A stretch of 64,000 nucleotides of DNA from Pseudoalteromonas luteoviolacea (GTDB taxonomy: Bacteria > Pseudomonadota > Gammaproteobacteria > Enterobacterales > Alteromonadaceae). Position numbers and translations under genes: made by a program. Under the pieces are notes generated by a model, which saw nothing but the letters and a program-made list of their open reading frames with translations, was not told where the DNA came from and ran no database searches. Positions 1 through 11,000 of the stretch are shown in pieces; position 1 is the stretch's first letter; each line of letters opens with the position of its first letter. The DNA lies in contig NZ_JWIC01000008.1 of NCBI RefSeq assembly GCF_000814765.1, positions 69,501 through 133,500 on the forward strand, given 5' to 3'.

Positions 1-276
1 CAACATCGTACTTGCGTTTTAATGCATCGAGTGTCAATGGCGATAAAACAACTTGTATCTGGCAACGTTAATTTTCCCAAAAACGCATGCTGTGAATATT
101 TATTTGCTTATTATTAAACAATACATAGTTAATTTTAAAGCGAATAATTAGGTTTAAACTATTGTTTTATATTGTTTTATTTTTATTTTTTGTGTTTTGA
201 CTAGAAAGGTGGTCCTCGATAAATTAGGACTCATAACTTCTAAGTGGCATCCGATGCCTTGAATGTGAGGGAAAAA
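1..276. other. Left edge of the window, no supported gene
   Basis: No convincing gene is visible. On the minus strand bases 1-54 read as a plausible protein fragment (QVVLSPLTLDALKRKYDV), but the frame hits a stop a few codons upstream at about base 77 and has no ATG, so it is at best a remnant. The AT-rich stretch at 100-200 probably holds the promoter of the LuxR-type gene that follows. Confidence 0.4.
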
Positions 277-960
277 ATGAAGCCTACTGATCAAGATAGC
301 TACAATCCATTTATTGATGGTGAATCCATCAGAAAATCTATTGATTTATTTGATACTGTAAAGCAGCCTGAGCAACTAAGGGATGCACTAAAAAAAATCG
401 CGCAAAACACAGGGTATGAATGCCTGTCATTCATCGATTATGGGCCTATGCCGAATAAGGCTCAACAAACTCAAATTTATGGCCTGTACGAAGAAGAGTT
501 GGCGCATCATTTTGAGTGTGAAAAAGTCATGTCACATGCAAAGTCAGGGATTAGAGTGAGTGCACTTGCCAAGCTAACAGGTGTGACGAACTTGAATGCG
601 CATTTATATATTTTGCCACTGCGTGGGATCAAAGGCATTGTGGGGGCGTTAGTATTCAGTATGCCAAATATTAAATCCATACATATCAGTGCTGAGCTTA
701 TTGATTGGTATTGGACTATTTTGTCGCCGTACTTATTGAGTGCAGCTTTGAGATGCAGGAAGGAAAAGCTCAGTATTACTAAAAGAGAACGAGATTGTAT
801 GTTTTGGGTTTCAGAGGGCAAAACATCATGGGAGATAAGCCAAATTCTAGGGATCAGTGAGCGGACCGTGAATTTTCATCTCACTAACTGTATTACTAAA
901 ACGCAGAGTGCGAATCGGCAGCAAGCGATTGCAAGGTGTATTAGAAATAACCTGATTTAA
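277..960 (+). CDS. LuxR-family transcriptional regulator (autoinducer-binding-like domain + HTH)
   Basis: A 227-residue regulator with the two-domain layout of LuxR proteins. The N-terminal part resembles an autoinducer-binding fold; the C-terminal 65 residues are a clear LuxR HTH with the pattern TKRERDCMFWVSEGKT, EISQILGIS, TVNFHL and NRQQAIA. I start it at ATG 277, preceded by AGGGA at 268-272. An upstream in-frame GTG at 244 is possible but has no better ribosome site. No luxI-like synthase is in the window, so it would be a solo receptor. The ligand cannot be told from sequence. It sits upstream of glmU with a 738-bp gap, so there is no evident operon. It could respond to a non-acyl-homoserine-lactone signal. 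Confidence 0.85.
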   Translation: MKPTDQDSYNPFIDGESIRKSIDLFDTVKQPEQLRDALKKIAQNTGYECLSFIDYGPMPNKAQQTQIYGLYEEELAHHFECEKVMSHAKSGIRVSALAKLTGVTNLNAHLYILPLRGIKGIVGALVFSMPNIKSIHISAELIDWYWTILSPYLLSAALRCRKEKLSITKRERDCMFWVSEGKTSWEISQILGISERTVNFHLTNCITKTQSANRQQAIARCIRNNLI

Positions 961-1698
961 AGAACATAGAGTTGCCATTGGTTATTTCCGCCTCATTTGA
1001 CACTGAGAATATCGCTTAAGTTGTTGGATGAGGCTTTTTGATGTGTGACACACAATGCTGTGTGGGTTTACTTATTCAGCTGATCATAGGGTCGTGTGTT
1101 TGTGAGTGTACTTTGAGTTAAAACAGGCTGAGTGTAAGGCATCTGTGCATCCTCTCCTTTGTGCTATAAAAGCCACGTAAATTAATCGGAAGAAATAGGC
1201 TCTGCTTCCTTGCAAAGCCTGTTAGGACACTCGGGTCTGTTGTCTACCATTGGGGCGACAAATTAATGAGTCCCTATTTTAAAGCGATTGCATACTTGAT
1301 CACGGTGTATATGCGTCAGAGTAGGTCCGCACTTTGGGCTCATTTTTTTATTTTCGATAGCGACATACTAACTGGTTTTTGTTTAGAAAAAAGCCGTTAA
1401 ATGTTACAGGTTTACAATTAGAAAAAGTGATAAGTGCGGTGTAAAAGGAACGCTTTAGGCGCGAAGGGAATAACCAAGTCAAAAAGTAGGCAATATATGC
1501 AGGTATTTTTATACATATTCTGAGACGTAAAAACATCTTTATGACTATCAATTTGGATAAATCGAGTTAAAATATCGTCAATTATTTCTGCGCAATATTT
1601 AAACCTGCGGTTGAGTTTGGTTGGGCACATGGAGTGACAACCTTAAAGTAAGAGATAGGGGGCAGAAATCGTAAGTTTTAAAAAAGGATCCATCACAG
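961..1698. other. 738-bp intergenic stretch before glmU
   Basis: No gene can be supported. A weak terminator-like hairpin lies at 990-1039. Two very short open frames start at 1041 (26 codons, six Cys) and 1266 (44 codons). Neither has a recognisable leader or homologue. The 3' part is AT-rich and should carry the glmU promoter; an AAGGA at about 1684-1688 serves as the glmU ribosome site. Confidence 0.4.
990..1039 (+). terminator. Possible terminator after the luxR-type gene
   Basis: GCCTCAT (990-996) pairs with ATGAGGC (1028-1034), followed by TTTTT. The loop is long (about 31 nt), which weakens the call, but the position 30 bp past the stop codon fits. Confidence 0.4.
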
Positions 1699-3060
1699 AT
1701 GTCATTGAATACTGTCATTCTTGCTGCGGGTAAAGGTACTCGCATGCGTTCAAAATTACCTAAAGTGTTACACCCTATTGCTGGAAAACCTATGGTTCAG
1801 CACGTAATAGATAACTCGAAAGCGTTAGGGGCAAAGTCGACCAACTTAGTATATGGGCACGGTGGTGAGCAATTAAAAGTTTGTTTGTCTCATAATGACG
1901 TGAACTGGGTGTTACAGGAAGAACAGTTAGGTACTGGTCATGCGGTCGCAGTTGCAAAGCAGCATATAAGTGATGACGATACAGTATTAATTTTGTATGG
2001 GGATGTACCATTAACCAAGCAGTCAACATTAGAGAAGTTACTTGCTGTAACGCCTGCTAAAGGCTTAGCAGTGTTAACCGTAACATTAGATAACCCGACT
2101 GGCTATGGCCGTATGGTGCGAGAAAATGGCAAATTAGTCGGGATAGTTGAGCAAAAAGATGCATCAGCTGAGCAGCTTAAAATTCAAGAAATCAACACCG
2201 GCATAATGGCCGCTAACGGCGAGCTTTTGAAAAAGTGGCTGGGTCAGCTTTCAAATAACAATGCACAGGGTGAGTATTATCTGACGGATATTGTTGCGAT
2301 GGCGCACCAAGAGGGCATTGAAATCACATCAGCGCAACCTGACGATGAAATGGAAGTGGAAGGGGCAAATAATCGTGTGCAACTGGCTGCGTTAGAGCGT
2401 GCCTATCAAGAACGTGAAGCAACAGAACTAATGCTCAACGGCGCGAGTCTCGCTGATCCTGCAAGAATTGACGTGCGTGGTGAAGTGACAACGGGACAAG
2501 ATGTTGAAATTGATATCAATGTTATTTTCGAAGGCAAAGTCACTATAGGCAATGATGTACATATCGGTCCCAACTGTGTGTTAAAAGACTGTACCATTGG
2601 GGATGGCGTTGTCATTAAGGCCAATTCAATTATTGAAGAAGCTGAAGTAAAAGCGAAGTGCACTTTAGGGCCTTTTGCACGATTGCGTCCAGGCGCTGTG
2701 ATGGAAGAAAATGCTCATGTTGGTAATTTTGTTGAGATGAAAAAATCGCGCCTTGGTTCCGGATCAAAAGCCAATCACTTCACGTACCTAGGTGACACCC
2801 AAGTGGGTGAAAAAGTAAATATTGGTGCAGGCACCATTACTTGTAACTATGACGGGGTAAATAAATCGCAAACTATCATTGGAGATGGTGCATTCATTGG
2901 CTCTAATTCTTCATTGGTTGCGCCTGTGAAAATTGGCGCACAAGCGACAATTGCTGCAGGCTCTGTGATCACCAGCACAGTACAAGACGAGCAGCTGGCG
3001 GTTGCCAGAGGTAAGCAACGTAATATTGCAGGCTGGCAAAGACCGGTGAAAAAATCGTAA
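1699..3060 (+). CDS. glmU: Bifunctional GlcNAc-1-P uridyltransferase / GlcN-1-P acetyltransferase GlmU
   Basis: GlmU makes UDP-GlcNAc from glucosamine-1-phosphate, supplying peptidoglycan and LPS synthesis in the cytoplasm. The 453-residue length is normal. The N-terminal pyrophosphorylase domain shows LAAGKGTRM and SKLPKVLHPIAGKPM near residues 8-30. From about residue 250 the protein carries left-handed beta-helix hexapeptide repeats (IGNDVHIGPNCVLKD, IGDGVVIKANS) of the acetyltransferase domain, with the typical NFVEMKKS and NIGAGTITCNYDG motifs. It is a single-gene unit closed by the terminator at 3069-3097. Together with glmS 18 kb downstream it brackets a region that has acquired accessory genes. 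Confidence 0.98.
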   Translation: MSLNTVILAAGKGTRMRSKLPKVLHPIAGKPMVQHVIDNSKALGAKSTNLVYGHGGEQLKVCLSHNDVNWVLQEEQLGTGHAVAVAKQHISDDDTVLILYGDVPLTKQSTLEKLLAVTPAKGLAVLTVTLDNPTGYGRMVRENGKLVGIVEQKDASAEQLKIQEINTGIMAANGELLKKWLGQLSNNNAQGEYYLTDIVAMAHQEGIEITSAQPDDEMEVEGANNRVQLAALERAYQEREATELMLNGASLADPARIDVRGEVTTGQDVEIDINVIFEGKVTIGNDVHIGPNCVLKDCTIGDGVVIKANSIIEEAEVKAKCTLGPFARLRPGAVMEENAHVGNFVEMKKSRLGSGSKANHFTYLGDTQVGEKVNIGAGTITCNYDGVNKSQTIIGDGAFIGSNSSLVAPVKIGAQATIAAGSVITSTVQDEQLAVARGKQRNIAGWQRPVKKS

Positions 3061-3068
3061 CTTTTCAA

Positions 3069-3097
3069 TAAAAAAGGGAAACACGTTTCCCTTTTTT
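3069..3097 (+). terminator. Rho-independent terminator of glmU
   Basis: AAAAAAGGGAAA, loop CACG, then TTTCCCTTTTTT: a strong hairpin with a U-tract, 9 bp past the glmU stop. Confidence 0.9.
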
Positions 3098-3194
3098 GTC
3101 CCTGATTCCTTTCTTTAGACTAAAGTGATACATTAGCTTTGAGGTTAAATAAAATTTAACAATAAAAACAATTCATTCGAGTGTACAAGTTATT

Positions 3195-4439
3195 ATGGAA
3201 AATCTCTTTCGCAAAGAAGTACTTGAGAATAAGCGACACCGATTAGAAGGCGCTGTGAGTTTAGTTCAGCCGCCAGTGTTTAAAACACTTACCTTCTTGA
3301 TCTTATCTGTAGTGATCATCAGTATCATTTACCTTACCTTAGGCAGTTATGCGCGAAAAGAGCGTGTTACAGGTGTACTCGAGCCTAATACCGGGGTATT
3401 GAGCATGGTGGCGTCACAAGAAGGTGTCATAGCGGAAGTACTCGTAGAGGAAGGGCAGCTCGTTCAAGCAAATCAAGCTATTTTACGTATAGCATCTGCC
3501 AAACACAGTACACAAGCACTTGAGTTGAATCAGGCTTTACTCAATCAATATGCATTTCAATTACAAAACCTTGAGCGTTTAATTGCGCAGCAGGAGCAAC
3601 AAAACCAACTTGATCTAACTGAGTTGGAACAACAAAAAGCGACGGCACAAAAACGCTTGATTGAATTGAATAACCAGTCGAAAACCTTCACTAAACGACT
3701 TGAGTTAAATGAACAAATGGTCAGCCAAATCAGTACCTTGAAAGGGACTGGGTATATTTCAGAATTAGAGCTACAGCGACAAAAAGACACCTTACTGTCA
3801 CTACAACAACAGTCCTCATCGATGCGCGCTGAAAAACTCAGTTTGCAATCGCAAATCGCCCAATATGAGACCCAGCTGGAAAAGTTACCTTTGCAACATG
3901 CGGAGCGTATCAATCAATTGAATTCACAACGTGCTGACATGAAAATGCAATTGTCGTCGGTCGAGCAGCAGCGATTAGGGGAGCTGAGAGCGCCAAAAGC
4001 AGGGGTGGTGACCGGTCTATTGGCCAAAGTCGGTAAAAACGTGGTGACCGGAGAGCGGTTACTGAGTGTGATCCCAGAAAATAGTCAGATGCAGGCTGTC
4101 ATTTATGTCCCGACATCGGCGTTTGGTTTCATTGAGTCTGGGCAAGAGGCAAAATTGCGCTACCACGCTTTTCCATACGAAAAGTTTGGTATTTATGGTG
4201 GTGAAATAAAGCAGATCAGCAGTTCTTTGATCTTACCTGAGGAGGCAATTATTCCTGGCATGATCAGTGAACCTGCTTACCGAGTCATTGTGTCTTTGTC
4301 TGAGCAGCATATTCAGGCGTATGGTAAATCGACGCCGTTGCGAGCAGGGATGATGTTGGATGCAGATATCATTATCGAGGAGCGATCATTACTACGTTGG
4401 TTGTTTGATCCCGTATTTAGTATTAAAGGACAGCTGTAG
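3195..4439 (+). CDS. HlyD-family periplasmic adaptor, partner of the C39 ABC exporter
   Basis: A 414-residue membrane fusion protein of type I secretion. It has one N-terminal membrane helix (about residues 29-50), a lipoyl half-motif (GVIAEVLVEEGQLVQANQAILRI), a long Gln/Leu-rich coiled coil (about 95-255), the second lipoyl half (RAPKAGVVTGLLAKVGKNV) and a beta-barrel domain. It ends in a C-terminal stretch typical of bacteriocin-exporter adaptors. It lies 29 bp upstream of the peptidase-containing ABC transporter, so the two form the inner-membrane and periplasmic parts of one exporter; the outer-membrane TolC is presumably encoded elsewhere. The ribosome site is weak. The locus role is inferred from the LanC/LanB genes that follow. 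Confidence 0.9.
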   Translation: MENLFRKEVLENKRHRLEGAVSLVQPPVFKTLTFLILSVVIISIIYLTLGSYARKERVTGVLEPNTGVLSMVASQEGVIAEVLVEEGQLVQANQAILRIASAKHSTQALELNQALLNQYAFQLQNLERLIAQQEQQNQLDLTELEQQKATAQKRLIELNNQSKTFTKRLELNEQMVSQISTLKGTGYISELELQRQKDTLLSLQQQSSSMRAEKLSLQSQIAQYETQLEKLPLQHAERINQLNSQRADMKMQLSSVEQQRLGELRAPKAGVVTGLLAKVGKNVVTGERLLSVIPENSQMQAVIYVPTSAFGFIESGQEAKLRYHAFPYEKFGIYGGEIKQISSSLILPEEAIIPGMISEPAYRVIVSLSEQHIQAYGKSTPLRAGMMLDADIIIEERSLLRWLFDPVFSIKGQL

Positions 4440-4468
4440 CTGCAATAACGATAATAAAAAGGCTTTAT

Positions 4469-6598
4469 ATGCACCAGGAAGATAACTCACCGGTACAAAA
4501 ATTACAGTTTTGGTCAAGGAATTCATTACCGGTTATTTTGCAATCAGAAGCGGCTGAATGCGGGTTGGCCAGCTTGGCTATGGTCGCTGCATACCATGGG
4601 TACCACAGTGATTTGACGACACTGAGGCAAAAATTCAGTATTTCGATTGAAGGTGCGACACTGCTCGATATCATGCATTTCGCTGAGCAGTTAGAGTTGA
4701 GCTCGAGGCCGCTAAGAATAGAGTTGGAAGATCTTGATGCATTGCAAACGCCGTGTATTTTACACTGGGATATGAACCACTTTGTGGTGCTTAAAAAAGC
4801 CAATGAAAAGCGCATCGTGATCCATGACCCAGCCTACGGCGAAAAAACCTTTACGATTGAAGAGGCGTCTAAGCACTTTACTGGCGTAGCGCTAGAGCTG
4901 ACCCCCACAAAGAGTTTCGAAAAGAAAGAGAAAAAGCCCAGTTTAAGATTCGCTGATTTCTGGAGTCGGATCACGGGCCTCAAACGCTCTTTGTTGTTGA
5001 TATTTCTCTTGTCGATATTGTTACAAGTGTTCACGCTTGCTGCGCCCTATTACATCCAGTTAGTCATCGACGACGTGGTGTTGACGGGGGATACGAATCT
5101 CTTAACGGTATTGGCCACCGGTTTTTTCCTTGTTTTAGTATTTGAAATTGCCACCAATGCACTGCGTGGGTTTACGTTGTTGCACTTTGGCAATCAAATG
5201 AATATTCAGCTAGGGGCGAATCTATTTCATCATCTAGTCCGACTACCTATTTCTTACTTTGAAAAACGTCACATGGGCGATGTGGTGTCTCGGTTTGGTT
5301 CTTTACAACAGGTCAAGCAGATCTTAACCACTGGAGTCATAGAGGCCATTATCGATGGGTTGATGGCTATCATCACTTTGGCGATGATATTCTTTTATAG
5401 TCCAACCTTATCTGTGGTGGTACTGACCGCGGTGATTGCCTATGCCTTGGTTCGTATTGCTATGTACAAGCCATTTAGGAATATCAGTGAACAAGAGATC
5501 ATGGCCCGCGCAGAAGAAAACTCTAACTTTATGGAGACGGTACGCGGCATTCAGACAATTAAGTTATTTGGCTCGGAGGTGAAGCGTGAAGGGCAGTGGC
5601 AAAACCGTTACGCCAATGCCATCAATCAAAGTATTCGTCTGGGTAATTTCCAAATTGGGTATGATGCCATCAACCGTGCTTTATTTGGCATTGAAAATAT
5701 CCTAGTCGTTTATTTGGCTGCGCACTTGGTGCTGGACGGAGGATTTAGTACGGGCATGCTCTTTGCGTTTATGTCGTACAAGCGTCAGTTTATGGATAAG
5801 ACCGCAAACCTAATAGAAAAACTGATTGAATTTAAGATGGTTGGTTTGCATTTCGATCGTATCGCAGATATCGCATTAACAGAAAAAGAAACACTGCAAC
5901 CTGAGCAACTTAAAAAGCATTCAGTTGAAGGCAAAGTTGAACTAAAAAATATTTGCTTTTCATACTCGGATGCGACACCTGATGTATTACATAACTTAAA
6001 TTTGTCCATCTCACCGGGTGAGTCAGTGGCGATTACCGGGCCCTCTGGTTGTGGTAAATCAACACTTCTTAAAATTATGTTGGGGTTAAACCAAGCTAAA
6101 AGTGGAGAGGTGTTGATTGATGATGTGCCGATTGAGCAGATCGGTGCCCGTCAATATCGTCAGCAAATCGCGGCAGTGATGCAAGATGATGAGTTATTGT
6201 CTGGCTCAGTCGCAGATAACATCGCATTTTTTGATACGCCCATAGATATGGAGCGTGTTGTGTATTGCGCGCAACTGGCTGCCATACATGATGATATTAG
6301 CCAAATGCCAATGGGTTACGACAGCTTAATAGGGGATATGGGCTCCTCGCTATCAGGGGGTCAAAAACAGCGTATTATCCTTGCACGTGCGCTGTATAAG
6401 CAACCTAAGATCTTATTTATGGATGAAGCAACGAGCCACCTAGATACCACTTTAGAGTCTGATATCAACGAAGCGGTGAGCCGTTTAGACATGACCCGAG
6501 TGATCATTGCTCATCGTAAAGAAACCATTGCCTCAGCAGATAGAGAGATCCGCTTGCAGAAAGTACACGCAGAAGAGTTAGCTCAAGAGAGTGAGTAA
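4469..6598 (+). CDS. Peptidase-containing ABC transporter (C39, PCAT)
   Basis: A 709-residue bacteriocin/RiPP exporter that cuts double-glycine leaders and exports the core peptide. The N-terminal C39 domain is intact: catalytic Cys31 (AECGLASLAM), His104 (DMNHFVVL) and Asp120 (HDPAYG). A six-helix membrane domain follows (about 170-440). The ATPase has Walker A GPSGCGKST (about 524), signature LSGGQKQR (about 627) and Walker B ILFMDEATS (about 648). It sits between the HlyD adaptor and lanC, which implies export of a lanthipeptide with a GG-type leader. No such precursor is encoded next to it. The only GG-leader peptide I find in the window is at 50,794-50,931. Confidence 0.95.
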   Translation: MHQEDNSPVQKLQFWSRNSLPVILQSEAAECGLASLAMVAAYHGYHSDLTTLRQKFSISIEGATLLDIMHFAEQLELSSRPLRIELEDLDALQTPCILHWDMNHFVVLKKANEKRIVIHDPAYGEKTFTIEEASKHFTGVALELTPTKSFEKKEKKPSLRFADFWSRITGLKRSLLLIFLLSILLQVFTLAAPYYIQLVIDDVVLTGDTNLLTVLATGFFLVLVFEIATNALRGFTLLHFGNQMNIQLGANLFHHLVRLPISYFEKRHMGDVVSRFGSLQQVKQILTTGVIEAIIDGLMAIITLAMIFFYSPTLSVVVLTAVIAYALVRIAMYKPFRNISEQEIMARAEENSNFMETVRGIQTIKLFGSEVKREGQWQNRYANAINQSIRLGNFQIGYDAINRALFGIENILVVYLAAHLVLDGGFSTGMLFAFMSYKRQFMDKTANLIEKLIEFKMVGLHFDRIADIALTEKETLQPEQLKKHSVEGKVELKNICFSYSDATPDVLHNLNLSISPGESVAITGPSGCGKSTLLKIMLGLNQAKSGEVLIDDVPIEQIGARQYRQQIAAVMQDDELLSGSVADNIAFFDTPIDMERVVYCAQLAAIHDDISQMPMGYDSLIGDMGSSLSGGQKQRIILARALYKQPKILFMDEATSHLDTTLESDINEAVSRLDMTRVIIAHRKETIASADREIRLQKVHAEELAQESE

Positions 6599-6784
6599 TG
6601 GACGAAATGGCAATCCCATCGCTTGTGAGTTGGTAATTGTCGCACAGAGTAGGAAACATATATAGAGACAATATATGTGGCTAGATGATAGTAAGTGGGG
6701 GCAGCCCTATTGAGCTCGCACATGAATTAAGATAGTTTTTATTGAGACAATAAAAAAAATAAAGCTTTATGATTAAGGAAGACA
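6599..6784. other. 186-bp gap between exporter and lanC, no precursor
   Basis: Checked for a lanthipeptide precursor. Only frames of about a dozen codons are present (one at 6598, one at 6675), and neither has Cys or a leader. The AT-rich end (about 6735-6775) may be a promoter for lanC-lanB. Confidence 0.5.
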
Positions 6785-8005
6785 ATGTCAGAGCAACTAT
6801 TGATCACAGATAATCAGCGCCAGGAGATTAGTAGCATCATCTCCGTGCTTGCACAAGAAGTAAGCAGTCACCTGCAAACAAACAACGAGTTAAAAAACGG
6901 CTTACTGAGTGGACTTGCAGGCCAGCTGTTATTTTTGTTTAAAGCCCATCAGATGGACTCAAGTACTGTTGATGAGGCCCTGTTTTCAGAGAAACTAGAA
7001 TTATTACAAGAGCAACTGTCCGAGCAAAGTTTTGAATTAAGTTCAGGCTTAGCGGGCCAAGCTTGGGTGTTGGAGTTTTTCAATCAGGCGGATAGGGAAG
7101 AGTATGATCCTGAACTGCTTGAAGATGTCGACGAGTTATTTGTACAAGCATTAGATTACGACCCGTGGCCAGGTGAAATCGAAATGGTACTCGGGTTGTC
7201 AGGCTACGCACCTTACGCGGCAAGGCGCAGCCAGTTTTCAGATCAATCTAAGCTGTACGCTGTCATTGTTAAAGGGCTAGAGAGCACCGCGACGTATTTT
7301 GATAACGGCCATATTGCTTGGTCACAGCCAAAAGAGTCTGTTTATCGTTTTGATACTGATGACCGAGAAAAAGCAGAGTTTAATCTGGGTCTTGCACATG
7401 GCGTCCCAGGGATCATCGCCGCATTATTACCCGCACTGACCATTCCTTCCTTAAAAGAACGCGTTGCTAAGTTAGTGTTGGGAGCATGTGACTGGTTGTT
7501 AGCACATCAATCCGGGCATGAGCATACTCATTCTTGCTTTGGCACGTGTGTAGAAGAGAGTGAGCCAACCTCACGTTTGGGTTGGTGTTATGGTGACATC
7601 ACAATAGCGCTGACTTTAGCTCGAGCGGGTCACGCATTAGATAGACCAAGTTATGTTGAGCGAGCACGTGAAATCGCGATTCATGCCGCCAAACGAGATG
7701 ACAAAAGTGGTTATATCAATGATGCTGGTTTATGTCATGGCTTCGTTGGTTTAGCGTTGATATTTCAAATCGTAAATAAAGTGATCCCCGACCCCAAACT
7801 GGCTGAAGCCGCTAAATATTGGGTTGATTACAGCTTAACAGCTTATCGCGAGCGAGGTTTGGCTGCGCTGCATTCCTACAATGGGATGAGTAAAACGCAC
7901 GAGCAAGATTTTGGTTTCTTAATGGGGTATGCAGGGGTTGGTTGTGGACTGATCAGCTTGTTGAATGATGACGTGAGTTGGACTGACTGCTTGTTGATGG
8001 CTTAG
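6785..8005 (+). CDS. lanC: LanC-like lanthionine cyclase
   Basis: A 406-residue zinc cyclase that joins Cys thiols to dehydroamino acids to form (methyl)lanthionine rings. The LanC signatures are all present: LGLAHGVPGII with His205, the zinc ligands Cys268 (WCYGD), Cys317 and His318 (LCHGFVGLAL), and the repeated GLAG-type barrel motifs (LSGLAGQLLF, LSSGLAGQAW, GYAGVGCGLI). Length is typical of stand-alone LanC. It is followed 10 bp later by lanB, so the two are co-translated. Class I lanthipeptide enzymes are much less common in Gammaproteobacteria than in Gram-positives and Bacteroidetes, which makes the locus notable. Confidence 0.93.
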   Translation: MSEQLLITDNQRQEISSIISVLAQEVSSHLQTNNELKNGLLSGLAGQLLFLFKAHQMDSSTVDEALFSEKLELLQEQLSEQSFELSSGLAGQAWVLEFFNQADREEYDPELLEDVDELFVQALDYDPWPGEIEMVLGLSGYAPYAARRSQFSDQSKLYAVIVKGLESTATYFDNGHIAWSQPKESVYRFDTDDREKAEFNLGLAHGVPGIIAALLPALTIPSLKERVAKLVLGACDWLLAHQSGHEHTHSCFGTCVEESEPTSRLGWCYGDITIALTLARAGHALDRPSYVERAREIAIHAAKRDDKSGYINDAGLCHGFVGLALIFQIVNKVIPDPKLAEAAKYWVDYSLTAYRERGLAALHSYNGMSKTHEQDFGFLMGYAGVGCGLISLLNDDVSWTDCLLMA

Positions 8006-8015
8006 GAGTACAGAA

Positions 8016-11000
8016 ATGTCTAGCAAACAATTAAAAAACGATAAGTTCTTTGTTATTCGTACACCGCGTTTGGCGCTTGAGCAGCTGGCTGCATTTGGTG
8101 ATGAGGAGCAAGATACAAATACGTTGCTGAGTGCATGGTTGGCGACTCCAGGGGTTGAAGAAGCGATTTATCTTGCTAGCCCTTCGCTTTTAGAGCGTAT
8201 TGAGCAGTGGCGTACCAAGCCTGAGTCTAAGCAGGGTAAAAAGGTTGCCCATGCGTTGATTAAATACATGGTGCGCATGTGTTCTCGTCCGACGCCATTT
8301 GGCTTATTTTCGGGTATCCATCAAGGTCAGATTGAAGCTCAAACGGTATTAACGCCGGCAGCGCATGTAAAAGATACACGCAAAACTCGCCTCGATATGT
8401 TCTATTTATCTGCACTGAAAGAGCATTTTATTAAACATGCTTCGCGCTCTGAGCATCTGACCTATAAACCAAATTCATCACATTATTTTATTGCTGAGCA
8501 ATGTCGTTATATCGAGACTTACCTTTCAGATGACGCGATGCAGTATCGTTTGAGTGCAGTAGAAAGTGACGAGTACTTTAAGTTCGCTTTGGCGCTCGCT
8601 AAACCGGGTTTAAGCTTTAATGACTTAGTTGCGGGGTTTTGCGCACAGTATGATGAAGCGGATAAAGAAGAAGTCGAAAATTACATACAAGATTTGATTG
8701 ATGAAGGGGTCTTGTTAGCGGATATTCCTTTACCACTGACCGGAGACTCCCCTGATCTTGCGTTGCTCAAATCGATTGAAGGGATCAAAGAGCTTGATGC
8801 CGCAGATAAATTAGCAACCGCGTTGGCGCAAATAGAACAACTGGACACGGCACGCAGTGGTGAAATCACCCCTTACAAACAGTTATTGTCTCACCTTGAA
8901 AGCTTGCCGGTGAAAGCGCAAGAAAACAAACTGTTCCAAAGTGATATCTATCGTGCGTTTGAGCAGTGCCAAATCTCTGAAATGGAGATCAAGCGTGTCC
9001 AGAAGCAGCTCGAGGTCATCGCAGGGCTTTCCATTTCGAACTCAGGATCGGGTTTGAGCCAATTTATGACCCAGTTTAACAGCCGCTTTGAAGGTCAATT
9101 TGTACCGCTTGATGTCATATTAGATGATGAATCTGGGATTGGCATTTCGACAGAAACCGGATATGAAGCGCCTTTGGTTGCAGGGTTAAATTTAGCGCGC
9201 AGTAGCACTAACCCTGGCACAGCCCCTGAGCTTAGCATAATTGATAACCTGGTAGAGCGGGCTTTAAGTTTGCCTGAAAATCGTGATAAAAGCTGTGTTG
9301 TCTTAAAGAGTAAAGAACTAAAAGGAAAAATTAGTAATCAAGATGCTGTGAGCAAATTCCCTTACTCGTTTGCGAGCATGTTGAGCTTATATCAAGATGA
9401 TAGAGGCAATCCTGTTTATAAATTCAATGGATGTTATGGCCCCTCTGCCGCCAATTTGTTAGGCCGTTTTTGTCACCTCGACACCGAACTAAAAGCATCG
9501 GTGATCCAGCATTTAGAGCAAGAGCAGGCGCACAATGAAGATGTCATTTTTGCGGAAGTTGTGCATATGCCAGAAGGGCGTCCGGGCAACGTGATCGCGC
9601 GACCGCACTTGAGGCAGTATGAGATCGTATTTATGGCGGACAGTGCACTTGAGGATGAGTATCAAATTCCACTCAATGATCTACATGTTTGGGTTGAAGG
9701 GCAAAAGGTGAAGCTGTGGAGTAAGCGCTTGAATAAGCAAGTGGTACCGCGTTTATCGAGTGCACACAATTACTCCGCACGCAGTCTCAGTGCATACAAA
9801 TTTTTATGTATGTTACAAAACCAAGAGGGTCGTGCGCCGCATTTCAGCATGCCTGCCAGTACTCAACGTGCCGCATTTGTGCCGCGAGTGATGTTAGACA
9901 ATCTGATCTTAAGTGAAAAAACGTGGCGTATTGAGCGCAGTGAACTGGAAGCGATCAATAAAAAAGGCCAGTTTAACCGCGCACAATTAGACGCGTTAAT
10001 GCAGAAGTACCAGCTGGATGCACAAGTCAGCTTTGCCATGTCGGATAATGTATTACAACTGGATATCCGCAACCCAGATATGTTTGCTATTTTGTTGAGT
10101 GAGACTAAAGGGCAAACGGATATTGAATTAAAGGAAGTACTGACCAGTCATTATCGTTCTCGTGTGGTGGACAGTGAAGGGCGTCACTACAGTAATGAAG
10201 TGATTGTGCCATTTTTTAACGAGCATGCACCTGTGCATACACATTTCTCAGACGATCCTTACGCCAATATCACGGCTGCGCCGATTAAGCGACGTTTTAG
10301 TGCAGGATCTGAGTGGTTAAGCTTAAAAATCTACTCGGGTAATTCGCTGGTGGAGCAACTCTTAACGGAAGAGTTATTCCCCTTGATTGAGCAAAGTGGT
10401 GAGCTATACGATAAGTGGTTCTTTATTCGCTATGGTGATCCAGATTGGCATATTCGCTTACGTTTTTATGGTGATCCGCAACAATTGTGTGGTCAACTAT
10501 TGCCGCGTTTGAATGCGCTGTTAGACCCAAAAATTGAGTCAGGTGAGTTGCATAAAGTTGAACTGATGACGTATGAGCGTGAAGTTGAACGGTACGGCGG
10601 CCCTGAGTCGATGAGTTTAGTTGAGTCACTCTTTATGTTTGATAGCCGTTTGATTGCGCAAACATGTGGTTTAATTGACGAGTACGGTGAGGATGTCCGT
10701 TGGCGTGTTGCCGTGGCGTGTACACATCGATTATTCACGCTCTTTGAGTATACCGACGATGCACGTTTTGCTTTGGTAAGTCAGCTGCGAGAAGGCTTTG
10801 GTCGCGAGTTTAATGAGACCAGCATACTGCGTAAACAGCTCGGTAATCGTTATCGTGAATATCAAGAAAAGCTTGATGATGATCTCGTGAAATTGGTCCC
10901 TGAGCAAGCACAGCACTGTGATGAGATACAAACGGCAATATTAACTATATTAGAGCAGTGGCAACACAATGCGGCACCTGTGGTTGAAAAGTTAAATCAG

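Noticed and set aside
1..54. Minus-strand protein-like fragment at the window edge
   Set aside because: A stop lies just upstream in the frame and there is no start codon; too short to support.
1041..1121. 26-codon frame with six Cys, a possible lanthipeptide precursor
   Set aside because: It has no leader, no GG motif and no Lys/Leu-rich recognition segment, and it begins directly after a terminator-like hairpin.
1348..1630. Two overlapping minus-strand frames upstream of glmU
   Set aside because: They overlap each other, lack ribosome sites and are AT-driven; no family resemblance.
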